From contig CAAETU010000078.1 in assembly GCA_900759045.1 (NCBI GenBank), positions 1-13,107 of the forward strand: DNA of 13,107 bases, written 5' to 3'. The notes beneath the pieces are model-generated. The model had not been told where the DNA came from. It made no database searches and saw nothing but the letters and a program-made list of their open reading frames with translations. How positions within the stretch are numbered: position 1 is the stretch's first letter; each line of letters begins with the position of its first letter. The translations under genes and the position numbers were made by a program. The stretch comes from an uncultured Collinsella sp. (GTDB lineage: Bacteria > Actinomycetota > Coriobacteriia > Coriobacteriales > Coriobacteriaceae). Of the stretch, positions 13,059 through 13,107 are shown in pieces.

Positions 13059-13102
13059 AAAGAACCTCCGCTGCGCACTTCGTGCGGCGGAGGTTCTTTC
13101 GT
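13059..13102 (+). terminator. Intrinsic terminator of ilvE
   Basis: AAAGAACCTCCGC (13059-13071) pairs perfectly with GCGGAGGTTCTTT (13087-13099), and an inner CGCAC/GTGCG pair closes on a TTC loop. The tail TTCTTTCGTCC is moderately T-rich. A weaker upstream pairing, CCGAGG (13020-13025) with CCTCGG (13048-13053), fills the space after the stop codon. Confidence 0.85.
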
Positions 13103-13107
13103 CCTGC

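Noticed and set aside
1..13107. CRISPR array, tRNA, rRNA, toxin-antitoxin or phage-defence module
   Set aside because: No spaced short repeats, cloverleaf-like sequence or paired small genes with such signatures were seen on either strand.

Overview
The window is a GC-rich stretch of bacterial chromosome. Its gene content and style suggest a gut actinobacterium of the class Coriobacteriia, most likely Collinsella or a close relative. This taxonomic guess rests on sequence feel, not on a search. No tRNA, rRNA, CRISPR array or phage module is visible. No gene-free stretch exceeds 300 bases; the longest are 4979-5273 and 11659-11947.

Layout. Positions 1-93 hold the last codons of an IS3-family transposase and the right end of that insertion sequence. 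A minus-strand FadR-type GntR regulator (169-900) faces away from a plus-strand YeiH-family membrane exporter (1064-2098), a classic divergent regulator/target pair. After a hairpin-rich intergenic region comes a transcription factor built like a sigma-54 activator but with its ATPase motifs worn away (2365-3615). It is followed closely by an unrecognised single-pass membrane protein (3666-4241). A symmetrical hairpin at 4361-4389 separates this pair from a convergent minus-strand nitroreductase (4451-4978). A 96-residue orphan protein (5274-5564) has a strong Shine-Dalgarno sequence, an inverted repeat upstream and a strong terminator downstream.

Positions 5670-9971 form a drug-efflux style operon: a promoter with twin operator-like repeats, a MarR regulator, then two translationally linked ABC half-transporters. 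Their motifs show one degenerate and one competent ATP site, as in heterodimeric exporters of the TM287/288 and BmrCD type. The second subunit has an unusual charged N-terminal extension of about 80 residues.

The right part is housekeeping metabolism and membrane biology: minus-strand serine O-acetyltransferase CysE (10082-10786), a plus-strand DedA-family membrane protein (11011-11658) and branched-chain aminotransferase IlvE (11948-13000), each with its own promoter candidates and terminators. The ilvE leader contains an open frame that ends in an ATGA overlap with ilvE.

The points most worth a second look are the degenerate activator with its membrane-protein partner, the twin repeats ahead of the MarR operon, the palindrome on the cysE promoter, the ilvE leader frame and several unexplained hairpin elements. 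I see no clear evidence of a wholly new multi-gene system.
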